This document shows, in pieces, positions 25,098-37,400 of a stretch of DNA of 50,338 bases. The number at the start of each line of letters is the position of its first letter. Position 1 is the first letter of the stretch. Source of the DNA: Gammaproteobacteria bacterium (GTDB taxonomy: Bacteria; Pseudomonadota; Gammaproteobacteria; Enterobacterales; Kangiellaceae); the NCBI GenBank assembly GCA_013373375.1, contig JABXHY010000016.1, positions 1 through 50,338 of the forward strand, written 5' to 3'. The notes below the pieces were generated by a model. The model searched no databases. It saw only the letters and a list, made by a program, of their open reading frames with translations, and was not told where the DNA came from. The position numbers were made by a program, and so were the translations under genes.

Positions 25098-27473
25098 CTA
25101 TGCTTTCTCGTCAGCTAAATACAGCCAGGTTTCAATCACGGAATCAGGGTTGAGTGAAACGCTATCTATCCCTTGCTGCATCAACCATCGAGCTAAGTCG
25201 GGATGGTCTGACGGACCTTGCCCACAAATACCAATGTATTTATCAGCATCGTTACAGGCCTTAATCGCTTTCGCGAGTAATACTTTTACAGCTTCGTTCC
25301 GCTCATCGAATAAATGCGAAATTATTCCTGAATCACGATCCAAGCCTAAAGTTAATTGAGTAAGGTCATTAGAGCCGATAGAGAAACCATCGAAATGTTT
25401 GAGAAACTCATCAGCTAACAATGCATTTGATGGTAACTCACACATCATAATAACTCTTAGCCCATCTTTTCCTCTCTCGAGGCCATTTTCAGCGAGCAAT
25501 TCAATAACCTTCGCTGCTTCAGCCGTGGTCCGCACAAATGGAATCATTATTTCAACATTTTTGAAACCCATTTCATTGCGAACACGTTTAATCGCTTCAC
25601 ATTCTAATTTAAAGCATTCACGAAACTCTTCAGAAATATAGCGCGACGCTCCACGGAACCCAAGCATAGGGTTTTCTTCTTCAGGTTCGTATAAATACCC
25701 GCCAACCAAGTTTGCGTATTCGTTTGATTTAAAATCTGACATACGAACGATAACTTTCTCAGGAGCGAATGAGCAAGCGAGTGTTGAAATACCTTCAACC
25801 AGCTTACCAATGTAAAATTCTCGAGGCGACTCGTATCCCGCCATATGTTCCTGAATTTGTTCTTTTAACTCATCATCTTCTAAATCATCAAACTCCATAA
25901 GAGCTTTTGGATGTACACCAATCATTCGATTGATAATAAATTCAAGACGAGCCAGTCCAACACCTGCGTGAGGAAGTCTTGCAAAATCGAAAGCACGATC
26001 TGGGTTGCCCACATTCATCATGATTTTAAATGGTAAATCAGGCATGTTATCGACTTCATTTTTACTGATTTCAAAATCGATAATGCCATCGTATATGTTA
26101 CCGGTATCGCCTTCAGCACATGAGACGGTTACTTTTTGTCCAGCTTTAATGTGGTTAGTTGCATCGCCGCAGCCCACCACCGCTGGAATGCCTAATTCTC
26201 GAGCAATGATAGCCGCATGGCAGGTTCTGCCACCTCGGTTAGTCACGATAGCAGAAGCACGCTTCATAATCGGCTCCCAGTCAGGGTCTGTCATATCGGT
26301 GACTAAAACATCCCCAGGCTTCACTTGAGACATCTGGCTAATATCATCAATCACCGCTGCAGGACCGTTGCCAATGCGTTGACCAATCGCTCTTCCAGTT
26401 GAGATGACATCTCCGGTGCCTTTTAACAGGTAACGCTCAATTACATTTTTGTTGTCGCGGCTTTTTACCGTTTCTGGTCGAGCTTGAACAATGTACAGTT
26501 TTCCATCTGCACCATCTTTTGCCCACTCGATATCCATGGGTCTGCCATAGTGTTTTTCAATTATCAGAGCCTGCTGAGCGAGCTCCTGAACTTCACTATC
26601 GTTGATACAAAACTTTTGTCTTTCTTGCATCGAAACGTTGACGGTTTCAACTGATTTTCCATGCTCGTCTGAATCGCCATAAATCATTTTAATGGCTTTG
26701 CCACCAAGGTTTCGACGAACTACAGCAGGGTTTCCTGCCTTAAGGGTTGGCTTGTGTACATAAAATTCATCTGGATTGACGGCGCCTTGAACCACCGTCT
26801 CACCGAGTCCATAGGCTCCAGTTATAAACACCACATCATTAAAGCCTGATTCCGTGTCCATAGTGAACATAACGCCACTTGCAGCAATGTCACTACGAAT
26901 CATTTTTTGCACACCAGCTGACAGTGCGACCAATTTATGATCGAATCCTTGATGAACACGATAAGCAATCGCTCGATCGTTAAACAGCGATGCAAATACT
27001 TCTTTGAGCGCTAATTTGACGTTATCGAATCCGCGGACATTCAAAAATGTTTCTTGTTGACCAGCAAATGATGCATCAGGCAAATCTTCAGCAGTTGCCG
27101 AAGAACGCACCGCAACGGCAAACTCTTCATTTGCGTCGCCTTTTAAAGTTTTATACGCCTCTTCAATAGCCGTTTCTAATTCAGGCATAAAGGGGGTGTC
27201 AATTATCCACTGGCGGATTTTCTTCCCAGTCTGAGCTAGGGTATCAACGTCATCAACATCTAAAGTCTCAAGTTCTTTATGAATGCGATCATCGAGTCCG
27301 CTTTGACTTAAAAATGTACGAAATGCTGAAGCTGTGGTTGCGAAGCCGTTTGGTACACTTACTCCGACATTTGCCAGGTTACTAATCATTTCACCCAATG
27401 AGGCATTTTTGCCGCCCACTACCTCGACATCATCCATGCCTAAACCGTCATACCAGAGGACAAAGTCTTGCAC
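25098..27473 (-). CDS. ppsA: Phosphoenolpyruvate synthase
   Basis: Converts pyruvate and ATP to phosphoenolpyruvate, AMP and phosphate for gluconeogenesis. The 791-residue protein has the N-terminal ATP-grasp domain ([31 protein letters not shown]), the phosphohistidine domain ([18 protein letters not shown], with the conserved Thr that PpsR phosphorylates and the catalytic His), and a C-terminal barrel ([27 protein letters not shown]) with the catalytic Cys in [13 protein letters not shown]. It starts with GTG after AGGAG at good spacing. Divergent from its regulator ppsR, with 100 bp between them. Confidence 0.97.
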   Translation of the reverse strand: MQDFVLWYDGLGMDDVEVVGGKNASLGEMISNLANVGVSVPNGFATTASAFRTFLSQSGLDDRIHKELETLDVDDVDTLAQTGKKIRQWIIDTPFMPELETAIEEAYKTLKGDANEEFAVAVRSSATAEDLPDASFAGQQETFLNVRGFDNVKLALKEVFASLFNDRAIAYRVHQGFDHKLVALSAGVQKMIRSDIAASGVMFTMDTESGFNDVVFITGAYGLGETVVQGAVNPDEFYVHKPTLKAGNPAVVRRNLGGKAIKMIYGDSDEHGKSVETVNVSMQERQKFCINDSEVQELAQQALIIEKHYGRPMDIEWAKDGADGKLYIVQARPETVKSRDNKNVIERYLLKGTGDVISTGRAIGQRIGNGPAAVIDDISQMSQVKPGDVLVTDMTDPDWEPIMKRASAIVTNRGGRTCHAAIIARELGIPAVVGCGDATNHIKAGQKVTVSCAEGDTGNIYDGIIDFEISKNEVDNMPDLPFKIMMNVGNPDRAFDFARLPHAGVGLARLEFIINRMIGVHPKALMEFDDLEDDELKEQIQEHMAGYESPREFYIGKLVEGISTLACSFAPEKVIVRMSDFKSNEYANLVGGYLYEPEEENPMLGFRGASRYISEEFRECFKLECEAIKRVRNEMGFKNVEIMIPFVRTTAEAAKVIELLAENGLERGKDGLRVIMMCELPSNALLADEFLKHFDGFSIGSNDLTQLTLGLDRDSGIISHLFDERNEAVKVLLAKAIKACNDADKYIGICGQGPSDHPDLARWLMQQGIDSVSLNPDSVIETWLYLADEKA

Positions 27474-27573
27474 TGTTTCTCTCCTGAATTATTCGTTCAC
27501 ACCAGATGGTTGTGTTGTGAGTTAAATCTGGCGATACTTTGTGAGCCGATATTGTACTTGATGGACATAAAAT

Positions 27574-28389
27574 ATGAAACGCACGGTATTCTTTATTTCC
27601 GATCGAACGGGCATAACAGCCGAGATGTTAGGACAATCCCTGCTCAGCCAGTTCGATGAAGTGGATTTTACTAAGATATCCCTCCCGTTTATTGACAGTG
27701 AGAAAAAAGCGCTCGACGCCAAACGCAAAATTGATGAGGCAGCCGCTCAAGGCGAAAAACCCATCGTTTTCGATACCATAGTAACGCCAGAAATAAGAAA
27801 AGTGATTATGGAAAGCCAGGGGCTGGTATTCGACTTTTTTCACACCTTTATCGATCCGCTCGAAGCAGCGCTCGGCATTAAATCTGGATTTCGAGTTGGG
27901 AAAACCCACTCTTATGACTCACAAGGTGAGTACGACTCGAGAATCGAAGCGATAAACTTTGCCTTAAATAATGATGATGGTGCAACTACTCGGCACTACG
28001 ATAAAGCGGAACTCATCCTGGTTGGCGTTTCCCGGTGCGGCAAAACACCGACTTCACTATACATGGCAATGCAATTTGGTATTCAAGTTGCCAATTACCC
28101 TTTCACAGATGAAGATATGGAAGATTTAAAGCTTCCAGCCATGTTGAAAAAATACCGCCACAAACTATTTGGATTAACCATAAACGCTCAGCGCCTGCAT
28201 GAAATACGAACCGAGCGCCGAGCCAATAGTCAATACGCCTCATTAAAACAGTGTCAGCTCGAAATAAGAGAAGTTGAAGCTTTAATGAGGAAGGAAAAAA
28301 TCCCCTATATTTCGACGACAAGCAAGTCGATCGAGGAAATAGCGACGAAAATCATGTTGAAATCTGGATTAAAACGGATCTCTTTTTAA
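27574..28389 (+). CDS. ppsR: PEP synthase regulatory kinase/pyrophosphorylase
   Basis: Bifunctional DUF299 enzyme that inactivates PEP synthase by ADP-dependent phosphorylation of a threonine and reactivates it by Pi-dependent removal. The 271-residue protein has FFISDRTGITAEMLGQSLL at the start and the P-loop GVSRCGKTPTSLYMA in the middle, then NYPFTDEDMEDLKLP. It is divergent from its target gene ppsA, which makes the assignment firm. A bidirectional terminator follows. Confidence 0.95.
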   Translation: MKRTVFFISDRTGITAEMLGQSLLSQFDEVDFTKISLPFIDSEKKALDAKRKIDEAAAQGEKPIVFDTIVTPEIRKVIMESQGLVFDFFHTFIDPLEAALGIKSGFRVGKTHSYDSQGEYDSRIEAINFALNNDDGATTRHYDKAELILVGVSRCGKTPTSLYMAMQFGIQVANYPFTDEDMEDLKLPAMLKKYRHKLFGLTINAQRLHEIRTERRANSQYASLKQCQLEIREVEALMRKEKIPYISTTSKSIEEIATKIMLKSGLKRISF

Positions 28390-28439
28390 GTTAGTTTTTT
28401 AACTGTTTTAGAACAAAGGAAACTTAGACAAGAAAATTA

Positions 28440-28466
28440 AAAAAGGCGGTAATTAACCGCCTTTTT
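28440..28466. terminator. Bidirectional terminator between ppsR and secF
   Basis: GGCGGT (28445-28450) and ACCGCC (28456-28461) with a 5-nt loop, flanked by A5 and T5, so it can stop both the plus-strand ppsR and the minus-strand secF transcripts. Confidence 0.9.
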
Positions 28467-28488
28467 AATTTATATAATTCGCAATGAT

Positions 28489-29418
28489 TTACGGCATTAT
28501 CTGGTCTTGATCGGCACCTTCTTTTTCAATTTCAGGTGGCATCAAATCCTCTTTTGTAACACCGAGGGCTAATGCTGCTGCACTCGCAACATATATCGAT
28601 GAATAGGTTCCGATTACCACACCCGCTAACAGCGCGATTGAAAAACCATGAATTAACTCACCACCAACTAAGAACAGTGCTACTAAAACCAACAAAGTCG
28701 TTAATGAAGTAATCATCGTTCTGGTAAGAGTTTGGTTCAAAGAACGATTCATAACATCCATCGGAGAGCCTTTACGCATTTTTAAAAAGTTTTCTCGAAT
28801 GCGATCGTAAACAACAATGGTATCGTTTAACGAGTAACCAATCACTGCCAAAATGGCAGCCAATACAGTTAAATCAAATTCAATTTGTGTAATAGAAAAG
28901 AAACCAGCCACAATAATGACATCATGAGCTAGAGCGGCAACAGAGCCGACAGCAAATTTCCATTCAAATCGAATTGCAACGTAAACCATGATACAGAATA
29001 AAGCGACCAACATAGCCAGGCCACCCTCTTCTTTTAGTTCTTCACCGACTGTTGCATCAAGAAATGCTCGGCGAACTTTAGTAACATCTTCACGCTCTGC
29101 TTGCAGTGCATCCATAACTTTCGCATCAAGTTGTTTATTCGGAATGTCTATATTGTTTGGCAATCGAATGGTGACATCTGACGAGGTACCAAAATATTGA
29201 ATCACGGCGCCTTCAACTCCGCTACTCTCAAGCGCTTTTCTCACATCTTGAATTTCAACTTGAGAATCGTATTTCACTTGAATCATAGTACCGCCAGAAA
29301 AGTCTAGCCCTACATTTAATCCTTTAGTGAATAGTGATGTTAAAGAAGCGATTATCAATAATATTGAAAATACAACTGCGATATTTTTAAATTTTAAAAA
29401 TGGGATATTGAAATTCAT
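28489..29418 (-). CDS. secF: Sec accessory translocase subunit SecF
   Basis: Inner-membrane RND-type protein that works with SecD to pull secreted proteins across using the proton gradient. The 309-residue protein has one N-terminal segment (near 12-28), a periplasmic loop starting LNVGLDFSGGTMIQVKYD, then five membrane segments. Conserved motifs include AILAVIGYSLNDTIVVYDRIREN and SLNQTLTRTMITSLTTLLV. GGAGG sits ahead of the ATG. Last gene of queA-tgt-yajC-secD-secF, 9 nt after secD. Confidence 0.96.
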   Translation of the reverse strand: MNFNIPFLKFKNIAVVFSILLIIASLTSLFTKGLNVGLDFSGGTMIQVKYDSQVEIQDVRKALESSGVEGAVIQYFGTSSDVTIRLPNNIDIPNKQLDAKVMDALQAEREDVTKVRRAFLDATVGEELKEEGGLAMLVALFCIMVYVAIRFEWKFAVGSVAALAHDVIIVAGFFSITQIEFDLTVLAAILAVIGYSLNDTIVVYDRIRENFLKMRKGSPMDVMNRSLNQTLTRTMITSLTTLLVLVALFLVGGELIHGFSIALLAGVVIGTYSSIYVASAAALALGVTKEDLMPPEIEKEGADQDQIMP

Positions 29419-29427
29419 AGCTCCCTC

Positions 29428-31365
29428 CTATATCGCTAATTTCTTTACGGACTTCTTGCCGTAAATTAAATTTATTAATGCTCGACTTCCAACGATAGCT
29501 GTAAACATCGAGGTTAAAATACCGAATAATAAAGTGATAGCAAAACCTTTTATCGGTCCGGTTCCAATTGCAAATAAAATTAATGCAGCAATCGCCGTCG
29601 TAATATTAGCATCAGCAATCGTCGAGAGCGCTGCATCGTAACCATTATGGATCGCTCTGGCGGGAGACATACCGTCTTTTAATTCTTCTCGAATACGTTC
29701 AAAAATAAGAACGTTGGCATCAACCGCCATACCAACCGTTAATACAATCCCTGCCATGCCAGGTAAAGTTAATACAGCACCAATCAAACTCATGACACCG
29801 ACTATCAAAACCAAATTGCAGACCAATGCGATATTAGCTACCACACCAAACACTTTGTAACGAAGTAACATAAAAATAAGCACTAAAACAAAACCTATAA
29901 TAATGGAGTTTGTTCCGTTTTGAATATTCTCCGCACCCAAGCTAGGTCCGACTGTACTGTCTTCAATAACGTATATTGGCGCTTTCAAAGATCCTGACTT
30001 GAGAATAAGTGCAAGATTACTGGCGTATTGTTGAGTAAATTGTCCGGTGATTCGAAAGCTACTGCCTAATGTGGACTGAATCGTTGCGACACTGACCGCT
30101 TCTTTAGTGATGTTTTCGCCAATTTTGATTAATTCACCTTGCTCATTTTTGACAAAATCACCGTATTCGTTCTGCTTAAAAATAGGAGTGACTTCGGTCA
30201 AAATGATCGCCATAGGTTTATCAATATTTTTCCCGGACTTTTCAGCCATAATAGAGCCACCTGCTCCATCTAACTGAATATTGATTTGTGGGAAACCACG
30301 TTCATCAGCGCTAGTGCCAGCACCAGTCACATGTTCTCCATCAAGCATTGCTTCTTTAAATACGAGAACAGGACGTCCATCCGACTCTTTTAATAATTCT
30401 GAGTCAAAAGGAACTCGACCGGCAACAGCTTCAGATACACTTCTTTTTGTATTAACTAATCTAAACTCGAGAGTTCGAGTATCCCCGATAATACTTCTCG
30501 CAGTAGCAGTATCTTGGATACCTGGAAGCTGAACGATGATTCGATTTGTACCTTGCCGTTGAATTAAAGGCTCTGCTACACCAATGGCATTAATACGATT
30601 ACTAAGAGTCGTTACGTTTTTCTTTACGGCGAAATCACGAATTTCTCTTAATTTGTCTTCGGTCATTGTAAAGGTCAGTAAATAACTGCCATCAACTTCC
30701 TGATCTTGAATAGTAAACCCTTGAAGCTGCTGATTGATTTCGCTGAATGCTTTTTCTTGTAACTCTTGTGTTTTAAACCGTGCAACAACAGCCGTCTCAT
30801 TTCGTGGCTCTATCGACTCGTAATAAATTTTATTTTCATAAAGAATTGCTTTAACCGACGTGACTGCTTTTTCTTGCTCTTTTTTGAACAATCCATCGAG
30901 ATCAACTTCTAATAAAAAGTGAACCCCACCTCTTAAGTCTAATCCAAGTTTCATTGGACTTAGACCAAGGTTTGATAACCAGTCTGGTGTTGCAGCTGCA
31001 AGATTCGCAGCAACAACTAAATTGTTTTTAATATCATCACTCTCATGATTTTGAACAAACTGAAACGCAATTCGCTTAGCTTCATTTTGATCGTCAGAGT
31101 TGATCAAACGAATTAAGCCTCTACCATCCGTTAATTCAGTCTGTTTGATGGAGATTTCATTTTCAGAAAGTTTCGACTCAATTGCCGTTAGCACTTCCTG
31201 CGGTACCGGTTCTCCTCTTTTATCCGAGATTTGAACCGCATAGTCTTCGCCAAAAATGTTCGGCAAAGCCAGTAAAATACCAAGTAAAATGACAGCGACT
31301 ACCATTAAATATTTCCATGTTGGAAAAGTATTTAATGGCAACTGTTTTGGTTGCCCTAAAATCAT
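29428..31365 (-). CDS. secD: Sec accessory translocase subunit SecD
   Basis: Partner of SecF. The 645-residue protein has an N-terminal membrane segment (near 18-36), a large periplasmic P1 region with GLDLRGGVHFLLEVDLD, and five C-terminal segments. Motifs seen are GMAGIVLTVGMAVDANVLIFERIREEL and the downstream DANITTAIAALILF. The conserved Asp of AVDANVL is in the proton path. The ATG has AAGGAA upstream. It is 13 nt after yajC. Confidence 0.96.
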   Translation of the reverse strand: MILGQPKQLPLNTFPTWKYLMVVAVILLGILLALPNIFGEDYAVQISDKRGEPVPQEVLTAIESKLSENEISIKQTELTDGRGLIRLINSDDQNEAKRIAFQFVQNHESDDIKNNLVVAANLAAATPDWLSNLGLSPMKLGLDLRGGVHFLLEVDLDGLFKKEQEKAVTSVKAILYENKIYYESIEPRNETAVVARFKTQELQEKAFSEINQQLQGFTIQDQEVDGSYLLTFTMTEDKLREIRDFAVKKNVTTLSNRINAIGVAEPLIQRQGTNRIIVQLPGIQDTATARSIIGDTRTLEFRLVNTKRSVSEAVAGRVPFDSELLKESDGRPVLVFKEAMLDGEHVTGAGTSADERGFPQINIQLDGAGGSIMAEKSGKNIDKPMAIILTEVTPIFKQNEYGDFVKNEQGELIKIGENITKEAVSVATIQSTLGSSFRITGQFTQQYASNLALILKSGSLKAPIYVIEDSTVGPSLGAENIQNGTNSIIIGFVLVLIFMLLRYKVFGVVANIALVCNLVLIVGVMSLIGAVLTLPGMAGIVLTVGMAVDANVLIFERIREELKDGMSPARAIHNGYDAALSTIADANITTAIAALILFAIGTGPIKGFAITLLFGILTSMFTAIVGSRALINLIYGKKSVKKLAI

Positions 31366-31378
31366 GAGAGTTCCTTGA

Positions 31379-31687
31379 TTATTCTTTAATTGACTTTAAC
31401 GTGCCTTTTGGCAAAGTCGCAGTTACCGCGTGTTTTTGAACTGAAATATCAACGTTGTCAGCAATATTGATCATTAAATAATTGTCAGTCACTTTGGCAA
31501 CGCGACCGAGCATTCCGCCAGCAGTTACGACTTCGTCACCTTTTTCAATAGCTTCCATCATTTTCTTATGTTCTTTCTGACGTTTTGACTGAGGTCTGAT
31601 AATCAAAAAATAAAATATGACAACAAATAACCCCATCATTACCCAAATACCAATTGGGCTTTGCTGTGCAGCTGCAGTTAATAACAT
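31379..31687 (-). CDS. yajC: Preprotein translocase subunit YajC
   Basis: Small single-span protein (102 residues) that joins SecDF. The membrane segment is GIWVMMGLFVVIFYFLIIRP at about 12-31, followed by a basic cytoplasmic part QSKRQKEHKKMMEAI and the conserved GDEVVTAGGMLGRV. AAGGGG lies upstream of its ATG. Between tgt (11 nt) and secD, the standard order. Confidence 0.95.
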   Translation of the reverse strand: MLLTAAAQQSPIGIWVMMGLFVVIFYFLIIRPQSKRQKEHKKMMEAIEKGDEVVTAGGMLGRVAKVTDNYLMINIADNVDISVQKHAVTATLPKGTLKSIKE

Positions 31688-31698
31688 GAAGGTTCCCC

Positions 31699-32844
<1,146 letters not shown>

Positions 32845-32858
32845 CTATTTTGTTTAGT

Positions 32859-33902
32859 CTATTTATTGGGTGACTCAATAAACATGGCATCACCATAACT
32901 GAAAAATCTATATTTCTGCTCAACTGCGTGTTGATAGGCGTTCAAAATAACCTCTTTACCGGCAAGAGCACTTACCAACATGATGAGTGTCGATTCTGGC
33001 AAATGGAAATTGGTAATTAATCCATCAACACATTTGAACTGATATCCCGGATAAATGAAAATACTGGTATCACCCGACATAGCTTTTAACTGAAATCCCG
33101 AGCCTTGTTCATTTTCAAAACTCGCACTTTCCAACGATCGCACTGACGTTGTACCAACCGCTATAACACGCCCCCCACGAGCTTTCGTTCTGTTCACCAG
33201 CGCCACAACACTTTCCGGTACCTCAAACCATTCAGAGTGCATTTCATGACTTTCAATATCATCAACTCTTACTGGGGCAAAAGTTCCAGATCCAACATGT
33301 AAAGTAACGAAATCTGTCTCGATACCTCGAGAGTTTAACTGCGCCAAAATGTCATCAGTAAAATGTAAACCAGCGGTAGGTGCTGCTACAGCCCCCTCCT
33401 TTTCAGCATAAACTGTTTGATAGCGAGATTTATCAAAGTCGGTATCAAGGCGATCGATATAGGGCGGTAAAGGCATGTGCCCTTCACTTTCTAAGACATC
33501 AAATATGCTATCTGTTCCCTCAACTTTAAATCGGTAAAATTGATTGACACGTTCAACCGCTATCAAAATATGTTTGCCAAAATGTAATTCTGTTTGAGGT
33601 TTTAAACTGTTGCTGGATCGAACCATCGCCAGTAATTCTTGATCATTAATAATTCGCTCGACCAACACCTCGACTTTTCCACCAGACGCGCGATGACCAA
33701 GTAACCGAGCAGGAATCACTTTCGTATTATTAAAAATCAGACAGTCATTGGGACTTAACAAATTCATTAAGTCTCGAAATTGTCTATCCTGCGGATTGCC
33801 GTTAGAGTCAATGTGCAACAGACGACTGGCATCTCGTTGCTCAGTTGGAAATCTTGCAATTAATTCGTCCGGTAAATCAAAGCTAAATTCAGACAGCTTC
33901 AT
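32859..33902 (-). CDS. queA: S-adenosylmethionine:tRNA ribosyltransferase-isomerase
   Basis: Transfers and rearranges the ribosyl part of S-adenosylmethionine onto preQ1-tRNA to form epoxyqueuosine. The 347-residue protein carries the usual motifs: [20 protein letters not shown] at the start, [31 protein letters not shown] and [16 protein letters not shown]. It heads the queA-tgt-yajC-secDF unit, behind the terminator of the pilin operon. Confidence 0.96.
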   Translation of the reverse strand: MKLSEFSFDLPDELIARFPTEQRDASRLLHIDSNGNPQDRQFRDLMNLLSPNDCLIFNNTKVIPARLLGHRASGGKVEVLVERIINDQELLAMVRSSNSLKPQTELHFGKHILIAVERVNQFYRFKVEGTDSIFDVLESEGHMPLPPYIDRLDTDFDKSRYQTVYAEKEGAVAAPTAGLHFTDDILAQLNSRGIETDFVTLHVGSGTFAPVRVDDIESHEMHSEWFEVPESVVALVNRTKARGGRVIAVGTTSVRSLESASFENEQGSGFQLKAMSGDTSIFIYPGYQFKCVDGLITNFHLPESTLIMLVSALAGKEVILNAYQHAVEQKYRFFSYGDAMFIESPNK

Positions 33903-33983
33903 AGTTTCGATGCTTTACAGCTACTCCAAGAAAAAACGGCGCAATTCTACCTCATCTACCGTATGAAAACGAGAAACACCAAT

Positions 33984-34006
33984 AAAAAAGGCCGCAGAAG
34001 CGGCCT
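33984..34006 (-). terminator. Rho-independent terminator after pilE
   Basis: GGCCGC (33990-33995) and GCGGCC (34000-34005) with loop AGAA. On the minus strand six T follow (complement of 33984-33989). It closes the minor pilin operon 25 bp past the pilE stop. Confidence 0.9.
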
Positions 34007-34030
34007 TAAATAATTTAAAAAACTAATTAA

Positions 34031-34468
34031 CTAGCAAGTAGCACCGCCTTCAGGCCAACAATTATTGGTACTTCCAGAGCTATCCACCCAAGTTTTTTGG
34101 CCGGCTTGATTAATAGTCAATACGCCTTCCCGCCCCGCCATTGCATTCACCGGCGTCGCAGTGAGCGTATAAGTGGTTCGAGTAATACCACCAACTGTTA
34201 TCGTATAGTAAGGCGTACCACCATCATTGGGTACATTTTGGTTGAAGGGTAAATTGGTATCCGCTCCTACATAGGTCATATTGACTGCGCGAAAGCGCTC
34301 CATTGCACTAGCGGCATTCATTAACCCTCCCATTCCGTCCGCTCGCATAGACCGCGTAACATAAGAATTGTAGGACGGAATGGCGATAGCAGCGATTAAA
34401 GCAATAATCGCCACTACAATCATCAACTCAATTAAACTAAAGCCTTTGCTTTGTTTCGATAAGGTCAT
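34031..34468 (-). CDS. pilE: Type IV minor pilin PilE
   Basis: Minor pilin needed with FimT/FimU, PilV, PilW and PilX to start type IV pilus assembly. The prepilin leader MTLSKQSKG is followed by [19 protein letters not shown], with Glu at position 5 of the mature protein. The C-terminal half has a Cys pair near the end ([11 protein letters not shown]) for a disulfide loop. Mature length is about 136 residues. The ATG at 34468 overlaps the pilY1 stop (TAATG) and has GAGG upstream. The longer frame from 34489 would spoil the leader. Confidence 0.93.
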   Translation of the reverse strand: MTLSKQSKGFSLIELMIVVAIIALIAAIAIPSYNSYVTRSMRADGMGGLMNAASAMERFRAVNMTYVGADTNLPFNQNVPNDGGTPYYTITVGGITRTTYTLTATPVNAMAGREGVLTINQAGQKTWVDSSGSTNNCWPEGGATC

Positions 34469-37400
34469 TAATTCGTTACCTCTCTCCATTTAACAGGCAT
34501 TACGGTTAACGGTGTGCCTAGTGGTATTTCAGGCAAACAGTTACGACCGACACAAACAGTCAAATCAACACCACCGTCTCCAACTTCACTAATAACCTGC
34601 GCTTCTGGCGCGATACCAGAACCAGGTAGCGAGACAAAGAGATCGTCTTCATCAATGGTGCTATCCGAGTTAAAGTCATACACCGGAGAACCATCCACTA
34701 CAGAGAGCGCATAAAGTCTGGAGCTACCCGCTGGTGGTGCACAACTTGTCGCATCAGATGGATCTGGCGGTATATACGTTGTAAAGAATAGCGTATTTGC
34801 AAAAGTTAGTGTATTCGCGAGGACCTTTTCACCTTCAGTAGGTAAAATAAAGTACCAACCCGCTTTGCCTGAAGTACTATCTGCGAGAGATTGTGTAGCA
34901 TCAAAAACACCATCATTGTCGTTATCAGTAAAGTCTTGCTCAACTAAATCAGCCAAAGTTAAATCTTTCGTAAACTCGTTCTGCAGCACCCCTGTGTCTC
35001 GGAATACATAAAGCTGATCTTGCACCACTTTACTTAACGGATGTGCACGATAACCAGAGCCTATTGATACCGATACAAAGGTATTTCCAGGGGTTCTAAT
35101 CAACGCAACATCAGGCGAATTGTAAAAGCGTCGATTTTCAAATTTCGTCAAACCGCTTTGAACTCTAGCCAAACGACCTCCAGAAATTTTCTGATTTTCA
35201 TTGTCCACATCAAATCGGAAAATTTGGCCAGCGGTATCGGATACATAAATGTTATCGACCAAACCGTCACTGTCAAAGTCAACCACTCGAGGTCCAGCAG
35301 GAACAGCATTCATCGTCGAAATGGCGCCAGCATTAGTTTTAACATCCGCCTCACTTGCTTTCCAAAGCATCTCTCCAGTTAGCGCATCCGCCACATAGAC
35401 ATCATTACCCACCGTAACCGCTCGACTAGCAGTGTCATCGAGATCTTGCTCAATATCGTAGCCGCCACCGAATATCATGACTAGACGATTTTTTTCACCA
35501 CCAATGTGCATGCGACCCACTGAAACTCGAGACCAAGTTTGGCCAAGGCTTGCATAATCAGTTTGGCCATCATCTACTCGAGCAGGATTTATAGTGAACA
35601 TTAACTTTGGCGCATCCATGTCACTGATATCAAAAGCAAAATACGTACTGCCTCCACGACGCATACCAACGTAAAGGTAGGCTTTTTCACCCGCATCGAC
35701 AATTCCATTAAACACATCATTAATTTTGGTGTCTTCCAAGTGAATGGTTATTTCACCATCCATACCGTATTCATGAATGCTTCCGGTAATACCAGGGTTA
35801 TTCTTTTTAACTTTCAACAAGTCGAGTAACTCTTCTGGAACGAAAGACCACATCTCAGAGCCATCAGTTGCATCTACAGAGTGAAGATAACCATTATTAG
35901 TGCCCACGTAGATCACATTTTTGGGTACCGAAATAGGGTCACCATTGGCATCTACCCCGTCTTCATTGTATGTAAGTAGAGTCGGCCGAGAGTGCAAGGG
36001 ATCGCCAATCAAATTGTGTGGAGTAGTCCCCGTTGTTTCATCATAACCAAGTGCCCAATTAATCACCGATGTTCTCTGTTCCGCTGTGGTGACATCTAAC
36101 AGTGCTTGAGTAAAGTTGGTATTGCTATCCGACATAGTGTTGGCAGCATCGGTAATTTCTCCAGCAACGATGTTGGAGTAAAGCTTACGTGGTACCGTTT
36201 GTTCGCCGGCAAAACCACCGAGAGCCACTTCATTACCGTCAACGACACCGTCATCCGTCCAAAAACTTTTCGACGTTGGACGGAATTCCCCATTGAGAAC
36301 ATCAACCGCACCATTACCATTCGCATCTAAAATCGTTCCGTTATCAAAACGATATCGTTTCACGTTACCCGGCCAGCGTTCGCCATTAGAAGGCTCGAAT
36401 AATGAGAAGTACAACTGATCATCATTGGTTAAGCGATTATATTGGTTCACAGTCAAACCAGCGGACACGAATGTCGCATTGGTTTTTAAAATTGAGTCGG
36501 CAATGTCGTTTAAAACTTCCAGTAGTTCATCTCGATCGTTAGCAGTTTTATAAAAGCCACCACCCTCAGCAGCGAGATCGCTTAAGAAAGTTGAATCATA
36601 GTTGAACCCAATAGTATGAGTGTTAACAGTTTGTACTCCAGCAATGGTTGCTGACTGGTCATTTTTTGACATATAGCCAACGATTTTTTTAGCACAATCT
36701 TGACCTGCATTTGCGGTATCGCACGTTCCGCCATCAGTCCAACGGGTGTAAGTTTCGTCAGTACCTTCTTTACTGTCACCTTCCTTATCCCCGTCTGTTC
36801 CGCTGGTATGCCAAGTTGGCGCGCCATCCGTTAACAATACGATATGGTTTTTCTGACATGCATCGACAATCGGAGAAATATAATTCGGAAAGTTAGTTAT
36901 CCGCTCGTCAGCACATACTTTATTATTCGGATCAGTTTTACAAATCGGATCCGACTTTACAGCACCACTCGCATCAAAGCTGTTCGGGTTACTGATTCGA
37001 TTGTTTGGATTTTCAGGGTTACCACGGAATCGTCCATATTTCACTTTTTCGCCGCGATAATACAAACCAGACTCTAACAAAATATCAGAGATTGGCGTTA
37101 CGCCTCTGGCCTGAAAATCAGTAACGATTTGCTTCATTTCGTCTCTTTTTGAGTATCCAGTACCGTCGTAAGCGCCCCGATATTGAATAATCAGCCTTGG
37201 TGATCGTGTTGCGGACTGATTCCAAGAATAAACATGACGCCCCCCACCTTGACGCTCTAACATTAACGACATGCCATTTCCAATAGCCCAGCTAGCAGAG
37301 TTCACTAAACTCTGAATCGGCGTCACTAAAGAGGGCGATTTATAGATAATATTGTTTTCGAAGGATTCTGGATTCCAAGTTACAGTCGATAATTTTGCAG

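Noticed and set aside
24973-25359. 128-codon plus-strand frame downstream of the acyl-CoA synthetase region
   Set aside because: Mostly antisense to the ppsA 3' end and crosses its terminator, with no known motif.
27502-27531. Inverted CCAGAT/ATCTGG arms between ppsA and ppsR as an operator
   Set aside because: Short 6-bp arms 18 bp apart with no match to known Cra or CRP sites. Too weak to call.
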